Under the pieces are notes generated by a model. It was not told the origin of the DNA. It worked only from the letters and a program-made list of their open reading frames with translations, and made no database searches. This document shows, one piece after another, positions 56,265 to 64,000 of a stretch of 64,000 nucleotides of DNA. Origin of the DNA: Streptomyces huiliensis (GTDB lineage: Bacteria; Actinomycetota; Actinomycetes; Streptomycetales; Streptomycetaceae); assembly GCF_020037025.1 (NCBI RefSeq), contig NZ_JAIQLH010000033.1:1-64000 (forward strand). Direction: 5' to 3'. Position 1 is the stretch's first letter; every line of letters begins with the position of its first letter. Made by a program: the position numbers and the translations under genes.

Positions 56265-56624
56265 TCACCTGGTAACCCGCCGCTGTTCGCGATAGACGGC
56301 ACACCGCAAGCGCCGGAAGAGGCCGATGCCCCGGGCCGGTGGCCATCTCCCCCACGCCGGCTACACCCCCGTGACGGAGCAGGTGAATGCCACCTTGTGG
56401 TGAACGGCCCCGGCAGCCGCGCACCCCGCGGGCCCGGCCGGCAGCCTGCTGCCGCCCGGAGCAGCCGTCGGTGCCAGGGTCGTCGGTGTGGGCGAGCGCG
56501 GTGCCCGGGGGGAGGGCGTCGCGAACGGCAACGAAGGCGGCCGTCGACGGCGACGCCTCAGTGGTCAAGCAACCGATCACGCGAATGCTGCCAAATATGG
56601 AACGTTTCCAATGACGCTCCCCGC
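56265..56624. other. Gene-free stretch between two pseudogenes
   Basis: I find no supported gene in these 360 bases. A minus-strand frame (56254-56580, start MIGCLTTEASPSTAAFVAVR) looks protein-like at its N terminus only and is not called. Confidence 0.4.
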
Positions 56625-57697
56625 CAGCTCTCCGGCCGTCTGGAGGCCGAACGGCTCAAGGCCACCCACCAGGCCCTGGTGGTCCGAGGGGCCGGGGACG
56701 CGCTCGCCGCCGTGGGAACCGCCGCCACCTGGGCCGTGCTCGCAGCTCTGGTGGCCACCGGCCGCATGGAGCTCGCGATCGCGTCCACCGCGGCCCTGGC
56801 GGTGCGGACCTCCGGGGCCGCGCTCACCACGACGGTGCGGGCCGGGGCCCGGCTGTTCCGCACTTCGCCGTCCCTGGATGACTGGGCGCGCTTCCTCATG
56901 GTGGCCCAGGCGTGGACGACCCGCCGCGGCACCGCCGCCATTGCTCCGGACGGGCCGCAGGTCATCACGGCCGAGGGCATCTGCTTCGCCTACCCGCGAG
57001 CGCGCCCGCGCTCGACGGCATCGACCTGGAGCTCGGGTGCGGCGAGGCCATCGCCCTGGTCGGCGAGAACGGCGCCGGCAAAAGCACCCTCGCCCGCATC
57101 TTGACCGGCCTCTTCCTCCCCACCAGCGGGTCGGTGCGGTGGGACGGCATCGACCTGGCGGACGCCGACCCGGCTTCGGTGCTCGCCCACGTCGCACTCG
57201 TCCCGCAGGACTACACGCGCTGGCCGCTGGCCGCCCGCGACAACATCACCCTCGGTCAACCCCGCCCCGAAAGCGACACCGCCGTACACGCCGCCGCCGA
57301 GGCCGCCGGCGCCGACAGCGTCATCACCGCCCTGCCCCACAGCCTGGACACCTCGCTGGCCCGCTCCGGGTGGGGCGGACACGACCTCTCCCGCGGACAG
57401 TGGCAGCGCATCGCCGTCGCCCGCACCTTCCACCGCAACGCCCCCGTCCTGGTGATGGACGAACCGACCGCCGCGCTCGACGCCCGCGCCGAACACCGGA
57501 TCTACACCCACCTCAAGACCCTCGCCACGGGCCGGACCACGATCTTCATCGCCCACCGTCTGGCCAACACCCGCCCCGCCCACCGGATCGTCGTCCTCGA
57601 CCAGGGCCGGATCTCCGAGATGGGCGCCTACGACGAGCTGATCGAACAGGCCGGCAGCTTCTTCGGGATGCTCAAGCTCCAGGAGGACCGCGCCTGA
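56625..57697 (+). pseudogene. 5'-truncated, frameshifted ABC exporter (permease-ATPase)
   Basis: In one frame from about 56625 lies the end of a membrane domain (RLEAERLKATHQALVVRGAG, AAVGTAATWAVLAALVATGR) and the entry to an ATPase (VITAEGICFAYPR). The frame then shifts near 56995, and the next frame continues ALDGIDLELGCGEAIALVGENGAGKSTLAR (Walker A GENGAGKS), HDLSRGQWQRIAVART, VLVMDEPTAALD and IFIAHRLANTR to TGA 57697. The first ~250 residues of a normal exporter are missing. The ATPase half alone has no good start codon. It resembles exporters of peptide natural products. Confidence 0.78.
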
Positions 57698-57745
57698 TCC
57701 GGCCCTGCCACCGCAGGCGCGAGGCTGACACCGGACGGGCGGCCC

Positions 57746-57958
57746 TCAGTGGCTTGGCGGCGGAGGAGCGCAGTACCGCCCGGGCGTCGGCGGCGTGGTG
57801 GCGGCCGGGATCGGCGTCAGCCCGCGGACGTCGCGGACGGCCTCGCCCTGCCCCCAGATCCGGACGCTCCTGGTCAGCGTCACCTGGCAACGAGATACGA
57901 GGTCGCCAGCGAACGCAGCGTGGGGACCGGGACAGCGTGGGCACTCGCGTTCGGGCAT
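57746..57958 (-). CDS. Possible small Cys-containing protein, 70 aa
   Basis: AAGGAGG lies seven bases upstream of ATG 57958. The frame opens MPERECPRCPGPHAAFAGDL and has a third Cys at LVSRCQV, like a short zinc ribbon. The second half is Pro/Thr-rich. The strong ribosome site is the main evidence; no family recognised. The rest of the 57698-58220 gap shows no gene but is AT-richer near 58000-58200, upstream of the hydroxylase. Confidence 0.4.
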   Translation of the reverse strand: MPERECPRCPGPHAAFAGDLVSRCQVTLTRSVRIWGQGEAVRDVRGLTPIPAATTPPTPGRYCAPPPPSH

Positions 57959-58220
57959 CACGGCCTCCTTGCTTAATCTCCAGGCGGTGGCGGATGCCTC
58001 GGCATCAGGCTTCCCAACCCGGGGCCCGGAGTTCAGAAACAGGATTCAGGGATGCATCGGTGTTGTAGTGCGATCCCCCGTTTTCCAAGCAGCGGACCAA
58101 TCCCCTGGCATCCATGCACGATGCGCAATTCATCATGCATAGAACGCACTTAACCTTTTGCGCGTCACCTGGATAGGTTTGCGTCGAGCCGAAGAGATTC
58201 ACTCTAAGCGGAGGGGCACT

Positions 58221-59090
58221 GTGACCTCGTTCATCCTCGGGAAGGTCGACTTCGATGAGGTCCGGCTGGCGGCCGATGTGGCGGCTCTCCGGGACCTGGA
58301 GAAGGGAAAGGAGGCATATGACGAGTTCACCAGCGGGTTCTGGAAGAATGTCCCGTTGTGGAACGAGTCGGGCGACGCGCGCGACGGGATGTTCAAGGAT
58401 GTCGACTCCCCGGCAAAGCCCACCGAGCACACGGCGGCCGTTCCGTACCTCACCGAGGTGATCGGCGAGACCTTCGCCGTCGAACACCTCACGATGGTGC
58501 GGGGCCGGGACATCGTGGACGCGTCGATGATGCCACACAAGGACTTTCTGGAGCTGGACGGGAAAGCGACGGACCAGTTCCGGGTGCTGATGGTGCTGGA
58601 GGACAACGAGGCGACCTTCAACTCCGATGAGGAGAAGGTGTTCCGGATGCGCAAGGGTGAGGTGTGGTTCCTTGACGCCGCCGGCGTGCATTGCGCGGCG
58701 AACTTCTCCGCCGACAGCCGGGTCTCGCTCTGCCTGGACTTCTCCTTCGACAAGCCATTCGTGCCGGCCGACGTCTTCGCCTCGTCGGATCGGTACATCC
58801 CCGGTCTGGAACCGCTGTTGATCAAAAGGAAGCCGTTGCCGGACGGCTTCGCCGTGGACATGCGGCGCATCGCCGCCGCCTGCACCCGGCACAACTTCCG
58901 GGACATCGCGTTCGGGCTCGCGAAGCTGCACTTCACCTACGATGTCCCGGCTGCTGACTGCTACGAATGGCTCGTCGAGATAGCGGAGTGCACCGACGAC
59001 GCGGCGATAGTGGCGAAGGCGGAGCGGGCGAAGGACTTCTACGTCGTGGACCGCGCGATGCACGAGAGGTTCTCCTTCACCGCTTGGTGA
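58221..59090 (+). CDS. Fe(II)/2-oxoglutarate-dependent proline 3-hydroxylase-like protein
   Basis: The 289-residue product matches the Streptomyces cis-3-proline hydroxylase type in length and motifs: YDEFTSGFWKNVPLWNESG, the iron ligands H-x-D in MMPHKDFLELDGK, GEVWFLDAAGVHCAANF with the distal His, and the Arg for 2-oxoglutarate in SRVSLCLDFSFD. It belongs to the Asp/Asn beta-hydroxylase fold and should hydroxylate free L-proline or a related imino or amino acid. GTG 58221 has GGAGG six bases upstream and gives the family length, so the longer frame is rejected. The next gene is a DMT exporter 40 bases downstream, so the product may be exported. Confidence 0.88.
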   Translation: MTSFILGKVDFDEVRLAADVAALRDLEKGKEAYDEFTSGFWKNVPLWNESGDARDGMFKDVDSPAKPTEHTAAVPYLTEVIGETFAVEHLTMVRGRDIVDASMMPHKDFLELDGKATDQFRVLMVLEDNEATFNSDEEKVFRMRKGEVWFLDAAGVHCAANFSADSRVSLCLDFSFDKPFVPADVFASSDRYIPGLEPLLIKRKPLPDGFAVDMRRIAAACTRHNFRDIAFGLAKLHFTYDVPAADCYEWLVEIAECTDDAAIVAKAERAKDFYVVDRAMHERFSFTAW

Positions 59091-59130
59091 TCTACCGCAA
59101 GTCCTTGAGGGCGAGGAGAGGGAGTTGACC

Positions 59131-60072
59131 GTGAGCGGTGGCCGGGAGAGTACTCGGGACGTGCGGCGTGAGCAGTTGCCGGATGGCTCTGCCGCCTCGC
59201 GGGGACGGCGCGCGCTTCCCCCGCTGGAGATTGCCCTGCTCGCCCTCGCGGTTCTTGGTATTTCTCTCTCCGCGCCACTGGCCACCTACGCGGCGGCGCC
59301 CGCGCTGGCCATCGCGTTCTGGCGCAATGTGATGGCCAGTGCGGTCCTGGTGCCCCGCGTCGTTGCCAGCCGTGGGCGGCGGCCCGGCAAGACCGATCTG
59401 GCGTTGTCCGGGCTGGCCGGGCTGTTCCTGGCCGTGCACTTCGGAACATGGATCCCGAGTCTGCGGATGACATCAGTGGCGGCATCGACTGCCCTGGTGT
59501 GCACGGCTCCCCTATGGACGGGCGTGATCGCCAAGGCGCGGGGGCGGTCCGTCCCCGCGGCGGCCTGGGGTGGCATGCTGCTCGCCCTGGTGGGTGTGGT
59601 GGTCGTGAGTAGTGTCGACTTCGGCTCCTCCTCGCGCGCCATGCTCGGCGATGGGCTCGCCCTGGTGGGCGGGGCGTGTATGGCTGCGTATCTCACCGTA
59701 GGGGAGTGCGTCCGCAAGCGGGTCAACACCGCCACTTATACGGCTGTTTGCTACGGCACGGCTGCGGCGATCCTGCTCGTCGTCTGCTTGGCAACCGGCA
59801 GTGAACTGATCAATTTCGGTGCCCGGACGTGGGCCGCCTTGGTCGGGCTCACCATTGCAGGGCAACTCGTGGGCCATTCCCTGCTCAACCGCTCCCTCAG
59901 CGTGGTGAGCGGATCGACGGCCGCAGTGGTCTCCCTACTCGAGGTTCCCGGCGCGGCGTTCCTCGCGGCCGTCCTGCTCGGTCAGGCCCCGGCTCCGCTG
60001 GTGTACGTTGGCGTCGCCGTAACGCTCGCCGGCGTGTGCGTCGTGATCCGGGCCGAGTCGAGGGCAAAATAA
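59131..60072 (+). CDS. DMT-superfamily (EamA) transporter
   Basis: The 313-residue membrane protein has ten hydrophobic segments in two EamA repeats: ALLALAVLGISLSAPLATYA with AIAFWRNVMASAVLVPRVV, and a second beginning LGDGLALVGGACMAAYLTVG. A C-terminal GSTAAVVSLLEVPGAAFLAAVLLGQ follows, typical of amino-acid or metabolite exporters. GTG 59131 is chosen because GGGAG is six bases upstream; TTG 59125 would overlap that site. It is in an operon with the proline-hydroxylase-like gene, so export of a hydroxylated amino acid is plausible. Third-position GC is lower than in most of the window. Confidence 0.9.
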   Translation: MSGGRESTRDVRREQLPDGSAASRGRRALPPLEIALLALAVLGISLSAPLATYAAAPALAIAFWRNVMASAVLVPRVVASRGRRPGKTDLALSGLAGLFLAVHFGTWIPSLRMTSVAASTALVCTAPLWTGVIAKARGRSVPAAAWGGMLLALVGVVVVSSVDFGSSSRAMLGDGLALVGGACMAAYLTVGECVRKRVNTATYTAVCYGTAAAILLVVCLATGSELINFGARTWAALVGLTIAGQLVGHSLLNRSLSVVSGSTAAVVSLLEVPGAAFLAAVLLGQAPAPLVYVGVAVTLAGVCVVIRAESRAK

Positions 60073-60103
60073 CCCCCGTCTGCCCCATCAAATCTTTGAC
60101 CGC

Positions 60104-60958
60104 TTAGGAAGCGCCGAAGGCATCGACCGCATGCCGGACGAACGCGTCGAGAGCCGCATGGCCGCCCGGAGGCTTCCAGGCGAGCTGGAGGGCGACGGTC
60201 GGCGCGTCCTCCAGCTCGACATACACGATCGCGGGGAGAGAAGACATTCCGGCGGTGGAGGCCGGTGTCAGGCCGATGCCCTTGCCCGTCGCGATACCGA
60301 AGAACCAGTCGTCGTAGGTTGCGACGTGCAGTAGATCCCGGGGCGTTCCCACCGATGTCCATAGATCCGAAAGGTTTGTATCGGAGGCGGTGTTAAACAC
60401 AACGGTCTCCCTGCACAGATCCCGCAGACGAAGGGTGTTCCGTGTGCTGAACGGGTGGTCGGCCGGAACCGCAACGCACAGCCTCTCGCGCAATAACAGC
60501 CGGGTCTGGAAGGGCGTGGGCGGGGGCTCACGGACCAGACCGAGGTCCACGCTTCCATCGGTGAGGCCCGCTAGGCGATCGTCCGTCCGGTGAGTGCTGA
60601 TGGGAAAGCCGGGGTGCTGCCGCTCCCAGGCCCTGACGGTCGTTAGCATACGTTCGTCCAGTGTGGACCACATGTAGCCGAGCCGCAGAGGACGGTGGGC
60701 CGTGCCGACTGCATTGAGTGTCCGGTCGAACTCCGCGACCGCCCTGCGGGCGTGAGCCAGGACGAGATCGCCCATCCGATTAGGGTGTATCGAGGCGGAG
60801 TTCCGGTTGACCAATTCGCACCCCACGTATTTCTCCAGCTGTTGGATCGTCCGTGAGACGACAGACTGGCTGACCATGATTCTTCTGGCCGCGCCAGTGA
60901 AACTCTTTTCTTCGCAAAGGGCGATGAACGCACGCAGGTGTCGAATCTCGACCGACAA
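60104..60958 (-). CDS. LysR-family transcriptional regulator
   Basis: The 284-residue product has the LysR winged HTH (HLRAFIALCEEKSFTGAARRIMVSQSVVSRTIQQLE, read as FTGAARRIMVSQSVVSRTI) and a periplasmic-binding-like effector domain (RLGYMWSTLDERML, DRLAGLTDGSVDLGLVRE, VAVPADHPFS, ATYDDWFFGIATGKGIGL). The start is TTG 60958 with GGAG eight bases upstream. It is convergent with the DMT transporter gene. It may regulate the hydroxylase-exporter pair, though no operator is obvious. Codon use is less GC-biased than its surroundings, as for the two preceding genes, hinting that all three arrived together. Confidence 0.9.
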   Translation of the reverse strand: MSVEIRHLRAFIALCEEKSFTGAARRIMVSQSVVSRTIQQLEKYVGCELVNRNSASIHPNRMGDLVLAHARRAVAEFDRTLNAVGTAHRPLRLGYMWSTLDERMLTTVRAWERQHPGFPISTHRTDDRLAGLTDGSVDLGLVREPPPTPFQTRLLLRERLCVAVPADHPFSTRNTLRLRDLCRETVVFNTASDTNLSDLWTSVGTPRDLLHVATYDDWFFGIATGKGIGLTPASTAGMSSLPAIVYVELEDAPTVALQLAWKPPGGHAALDAFVRHAVDAFGAS

Positions 60959-61039
60959 AGGATCGTCTCCGGACGCTCAGAGTTTTGGTTGTAAAGTGAA
61001 ATGATCGGTACGAATGCTTACTGTAAGTGCCTGCTCGAC

Positions 61040-61422
61040 TTCGCATCAAGGCCATCCGGAGGTGATCGGGACCACCTAGGCGTGTCTTCGTGGCCCAGGT
61101 TGCCGACTTCGGGCGCACGGTGAGCCGGCCGGTGTCGACGTCGTAGCCGGCGGCCGCGACTGGTCGGCCAGATCGGGGGCGATCGCTGCCCAGCGCTCGC
61201 GCAGGGGCGCGCCGACCATTGGGAGGTTCCAGGCCCGCTCGACGACCAGTGCCGCGAGCGCGCCGGCCAGGCAGTGGATTGCGCCCGTCGCGGCGGGCAA
61301 GTGCGGCGGCGCGGTGCTTGGCTGGAGAGCGCGGCCGCCGCGTGGCGGCGGGCGGCTTGCCGTGCGGCGCGGAGCGCGACACGGGCGAGGTCCACGCCTT
61401 CCGATCGCGGGGTGAGGGCCAT
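61040..61422 (-). pseudogene. Decayed DUF721 (DciA-like) gene
   Basis: From ATG 61422 (GGGGAGG upstream) the frame reads MALTPRSEGVDLARVALRAA. Homologous sequence then continues in other frames: ALAALVVERAWNLPMVGAPL followed by RERWAAIAPDLADQ, then AAAGYDVDTGRLTVRPKSATWATKTRL. Together these match the order of streptomycete DUF721 proteins that accompany DnaB-type helicases (DciA-like helicase loaders). At least two frameshifts break it. Confidence 0.72.
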
Positions 61423-62408
61423 CAGGCCACCTCCCCGGTGAGTTCCGAGATCCGGTGGCGGGCGCACACGCTGCGGGTCGGCAGAGCCTGCCGGCCGCAC
61501 GGCCCGCCGCGGCGGTCCCGGCCCGAGCAGCGGCTGTTCCTCGGCGGCGAGGGCCGCGGACGCCTGGAGGGTGGCGGGGGTGGCGGTTTCTTTGCGACAG
61601 GGCGTGCACAGGCCGTCCTCGAGGGCCTTGCCGACCATCAAGATCCGGACTCCGCAGTCGCCGCAGAAGCCGCGCGGCGGGCCGACGTCACCCGTTGCCG
61701 AGGCACGGCCGGGGCGTCCCGGCCGACCGCGTCGTCCGGACCGCACTCGGCGCACCGTCCCGAAGGGCCCGGGCGGGTGCCATGCTCGGGGCACAGGCCC
61801 TGGGCGCTGCGCCGGGCACGCTGACGGGAGGCGGCCTGGTCCCGTTCGACCGCGCCATCAGCCGCCTCCGGCACGATGGCCGGGCGCGGCCCGGGCAGGT
61901 CCGGCAGCACGAGCGGGACAACGAAGACCTCGGGCGCGGGGTACGCGGCTTTGGCGCGGACCACGGCGGCGGCCCGGACTTCCTCCCACCGGCGGAACGA
62001 CTCCCACTCCCGTACCTTCGCCCACGTCCGGGCCGTCACGGCCTCGTGTACCTGCCGGGCGATGGCCGCACGGCGCTCGGCCGGCGAGGCGTTCGGCGGC
62101 ATCTCCCCCTCGACGGCGGCCGCGACCGCCTGGCGCTGGGCCCTGCGATCGGCCTGCCGCTCCTCGCAGAAGGGACACTCCTGGCCGGAGTCGAGGAGCG
62201 GGCCGTCGTCGCACCGCCCTTCGCCGCGCTGCTGACGCTGCGGCAGGCCCCGGCCGATCAGCCATCCCACCGGGTTCTGGATCGGCCTGCCGAGGCGCAT
62301 TCTGCTCCTCCAGGCGGCGGGCAAGCCGGTCCGCGAGGACCTGCGCGCGTCCGACGGGCCGGTGAAGCCGCGCGGCCGGACCAGCTCCCGACGGACCGCC
62401 GTCTCCAC
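61422..62408 (-). pseudogene. Cys-rich (zinc-finger-like) protein gene with multiple frameshifts
   Basis: The start is GTG 62408 (METAVRRELVRPRGFTGPSDA). Sense then jumps frame to RAQVLADRLARRLEEQN, and returns at RPIQNPVGWLIGRGLPQR through CDDGPLLDSGQECPFCEER to CPEHGTRPGPSGRCAEC. It jumps again to GFCGDCGVRILMVGKALEDG and LCTPCRKETA, and ends in the first frame as ARHRISELTGEVA with TGA overlapping the DUF721 ATG. Several CxxC pairs suggest zinc binding. About four frameshifts make this a pseudogene. The family is a streptomycete protein often beside DUF721 and helicase genes; no precise function. Confidence 0.7.
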
Positions 62409-62446
62409 CAGGCGGCGGGTGGGACGGTTGCGGGACGGCCGGAGTG

Positions 62447-63118
62447 TCAGCCGGCCTCGCGGGTCGGCGCGTCGCGGACCTCAGCGATCCGTACCTCGAG
62501 GTCGCGGTAGAGGTCGGTGACCTTGCGGCCCTCCGTGTCCACGAGGCCGGCGTCCAGCTCGCGCAGCCGGTCCTCGGCGGCGTGCAACTGGGCCTCCAGG
62601 GTGAACCGGCCCGCGGCGCCGCCGGGATGGGCGAGTTCGGCGCGGGCGGCGGCGAGGGAGGCGCGGATGCGCTCGCGGATCGGAGCGATCTTCCCGGGCA
62701 GGGCCACCAGTTTGTCCCGCAGGCCGACGAAGGCGTCGTTCGTGGACGTGAGGGAATCGAGCAGTTCCTCGGCGGCCTCGGCGAGCCCGTGGAACTGCGC
62801 GGCCGCTTCGTCGAGCGCCGAGGCGTCCTCAATTTCGGGGCGACGCCAGAGGTCGCGCGCCTCCTCGTAGTGGATCCGCGCCTCCCGGCAGGGCTCCAGC
62901 ACCTGCTGGGCCGGTGCGAGCTGGGTCTGCAAGGTGCTCACCGGTACGCCGTCACCGCGACCGAGCCGGGAGTGGACCTCCGCCAGGGTCCCCTCGAAGC
63001 GCGCGAGCTCGCGGTCGAGCCGTGCGTACGTCTGCCCCGCCAGCTCCATCGCGTCCATCAGCTCCGCGAGGGCCGCCGCCCCGAGCCGACCGTCCGCCTT
63101 GCGCCGCCGCCCCCACAT
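62447..63118 (-). CDS. Coiled-coil protein of unknown function
   Basis: The 223-residue product starts MWGRRRKADGRLGAAALAEL and is almost entirely helical. It has heptad-like stretches (YARLDRELARFEGTLAEVHSRL, FHGLAEAAEELLDSLTSTND and RIRASLAAARAEL). There are no enzyme motifs, signal peptide or membrane span. AAGGAG six bases upstream of ATG 63118 supports the start; a much longer frame in the same register runs over unrelated DNA and is rejected. It is intact, unlike its downstream neighbours. It may be part of the same replication-like locus as the DnaB-type helicase gene upstream. Confidence 0.72.
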   Translation of the reverse strand: MWGRRRKADGRLGAAALAELMDAMELAGQTYARLDRELARFEGTLAEVHSRLGRGDGVPVSTLQTQLAPAQQVLEPCREARIHYEEARDLWRRPEIEDASALDEAAAQFHGLAEAAEELLDSLTSTNDAFVGLRDKLVALPGKIAPIRERIRASLAAARAELAHPGGAAGRFTLEAQLHAAEDRLRELDAGLVDTEGRKVTDLYRDLEVRIAEVRDAPTREAG

Positions 63119-63543
63119 GACCGTCTCCTTTTGACCCGACAGGAAATCAAAAACCCATGAATAGCGCTCCTGGGTTCGACTATTGCAAGAGCGTACGGCG
63201 TCGGGGGAGATCACCTGAGGCGACGGGGTGTCAGTCGGCTGGCCGACCTCGCTGCCCTGCAGGCCCTCGCCACCGGCGTGCCGCATCAGCTCGCCCGCAC
63301 CGAGACCGCCGTGCACACCGCCCTCATCCCTCCCCACCGATGGCCAGGCCCAGCGGGAGGCGGCTGTGCTCGCTGCCCTGCTCACCGCGTAGAGCTGTCC
63401 CGGGACGACGACCTGCTCGACCCCATGTTCAAGCCTGCTGTTGCCGCAGAGAGGTGCTGTTCGTTCCGTGCGGAGCCTCCGTAGAACTTCCCGGCTGACC
63501 TTCGTGAATCGCAAAGCTTTGCCCTCTGAGCGGCCGAGCCCCG
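63119..63543. other. Gap with a degraded coding remnant
   Basis: No intact gene is supported. On the plus strand, LADLAALQALATGVPHQLAR (about 63237-63300) and, in another frame, DGQAQREAAVLAALLTA with a stop near 63391 look like pieces of one broken gene. Their origin was not recognised. Confidence 0.35.
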
Positions 63544-64000
63544 CTACGTCTGCGCCATGTCCACAAAGCGTGAGTAGTGGCCCTGGAAGGCGACCGTGAT
63601 GGTGGCGGTGGGGCCATTGCGGTGTTTGGCGACGATCAGGTCGGCTTCGCCAGCGCGCGGGGACTCCTTCTCGTAGGCGTCTTCGCGGTGCAGCAGGATG
63701 ACGGTGTCGGCGTTGTCCTCGAGGGCTCCGGAGTCGCGGAGGTCGCTGAGCATGGGTTTCTTGTCGGTGCGTTGTTCCGGGCCGCGGTTGAGCTGGGAGA
63801 TGGCCACGATCGGTATGCCGAGTTCCTTGGCGAAAAGCTTGAGGCAGCGGGCGATTTCGGAGATCTCTTCGTAGCGGGAGGCGAAGGGCCGGGTTCCGTA
63901 GGTGAGCAGGTGCAGTGCGTCGATGACGACGAGCCGGATGTCCTGCTGGCTGTGCAGTCGGCGGCATTGGGCGCGCAGGTCCATGAGAGTGGAGTAGGCG
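63544..64000 (-). CDS. DnaB-type replicative helicase, C-terminal part (5' end outside window)
   Basis: The visible 152 residues are the end of the RecA-like ATPase domain of a DnaB-family helicase. Walker B is LVVIDALHLL. The DNA-binding and gamma-phosphate sensor loops are IVAISQLNRGPEQR and KPMLSDLRDSGALEDNADTVILLHRE, followed by LIVAKHRNGPTATI. Walker A lies outside the window, so ATG 63984 is not the true start. This is probably an accessory, plasmid- or element-type copy rather than the chromosomal dnaB, since the surrounding genes are decayed and unlike the chromosomal dnaB neighbourhood. Confidence 0.85.
   Translation of the reverse strand, partial: AYSTLMDLRAQCRRLHSQQDIRLVVIDALHLLTYGTRPFASRYEEISEIARCLKLFAKELGIPIVAISQLNRGPEQRTDKKPMLSDLRDSGALEDNADTVILLHREDAYEKESPRAGEADLIVAKHRNGPTATITVAFQGHYSRFVDMAQT

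Noticed and set aside
56254..56580. Minus-strand 108-aa frame between pseudogenes
   Set aside because: Only the first ~35 residues look protein-like; there is no clear ribosome site or family, so it is not called.
62447..63967. 506-aa minus-strand frame joining the helicase region to the coiled-coil gene
   Set aside because: Its 5' half is out of register with the helicase. The strong AAGGAG site at ATG 63118 marks the real start of the 223-aa protein.

Overview
The window looks like the chromosome of a Streptomyces-type actinomycete. GC content is very high with strong GC at third codon positions, GTG and TTG starts are frequent, there is a SapB-like (ram/amf-type) class III lanthipeptide locus, and there are DmdR/IdeR-type iron boxes. 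I saw no tRNA, rRNA or CRISPR array. All calls come from reading the sequence and translations; no database search was run.

Layout. (1) 0-7.3 kb: regulatory and housekeeping genes. These are a truncated PAS/GAF sensor (probable SpoIIE-type phosphatase), an anti-sigma-type ATPase, a secreted DUF4360 protein, an M48 protease, a D-2-hydroxyacid dehydrogenase and the first of two ATP-grasp ligases. (2) 8.0-13.4 kb: a tight plus-strand operon of an unrecognised 631-aa protein, a small Rieske protein, a ferredoxin, a cupin with a Cys-rich tail, a DUF3050 (haem-oxygenase-fold) protein and an aldehyde dehydrogenase. This looks like an uncharacterised oxidative pathway. (3) 13.5-20.8 kb: a class III lanthipeptide locus (LanKC, a 40-aa precursor, two ABC exporter half-transporters, a convergent RamR-like regulator). 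(4) 21-40 kb: a minus-strand nonribosomal peptide cluster. In presumed order of action it has an aryl carrier protein, Cy-A-T, C-A-T-E, an aldehyde dehydrogenase with a low-complexity tail, C-A-T-(degenerate E), a dimethylargininase-like enzyme, a second ATP-grasp ligase and a methyltransferase. (5) 40-47 kb: siderophore handling (DHA2 exporter, siderophore-interacting reductase, TetR regulator, lipoprotein binding protein, two FecCD permeases) with two iron boxes. Together (4) and (5) suggest an aryl-capped, thiazoline-containing siderophore-like product. The aryl-AMP ligase, aryl-acid genes, thioesterase and uptake ATPase are not in the window.

(6) 47-54.3 kb: ordinary divergent regulator/enzyme pairs (TetR-SDR, HTH-SDR, TetR-alpha/beta hydrolase), the last with a 14-bp-arm palindrome encoding the same first four residues on both strands. 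(7) 54.4-57.7 kb: a decaying stretch with small ORFs, a frameshifted small gene, an internally deleted ECF sigma gene and a frameshifted ABC exporter. (8) 58.2-61 kb: an intact proline-3-hydroxylase-like gene with a DMT exporter and a LysR regulator. (9) 61-64 kb: a decayed locus of a DUF721-like gene and a Cys-rich protein gene, then an intact coiled-coil gene and the C-terminal part of a DnaB-type helicase running off the window.

A dispersed hairpin-bearing intergenic repeat occurs at least four times (about 11.9, 16.5, 16.6 and 47.1 kb). Two copies lie head to head between the lanthipeptide precursor and its transporters.
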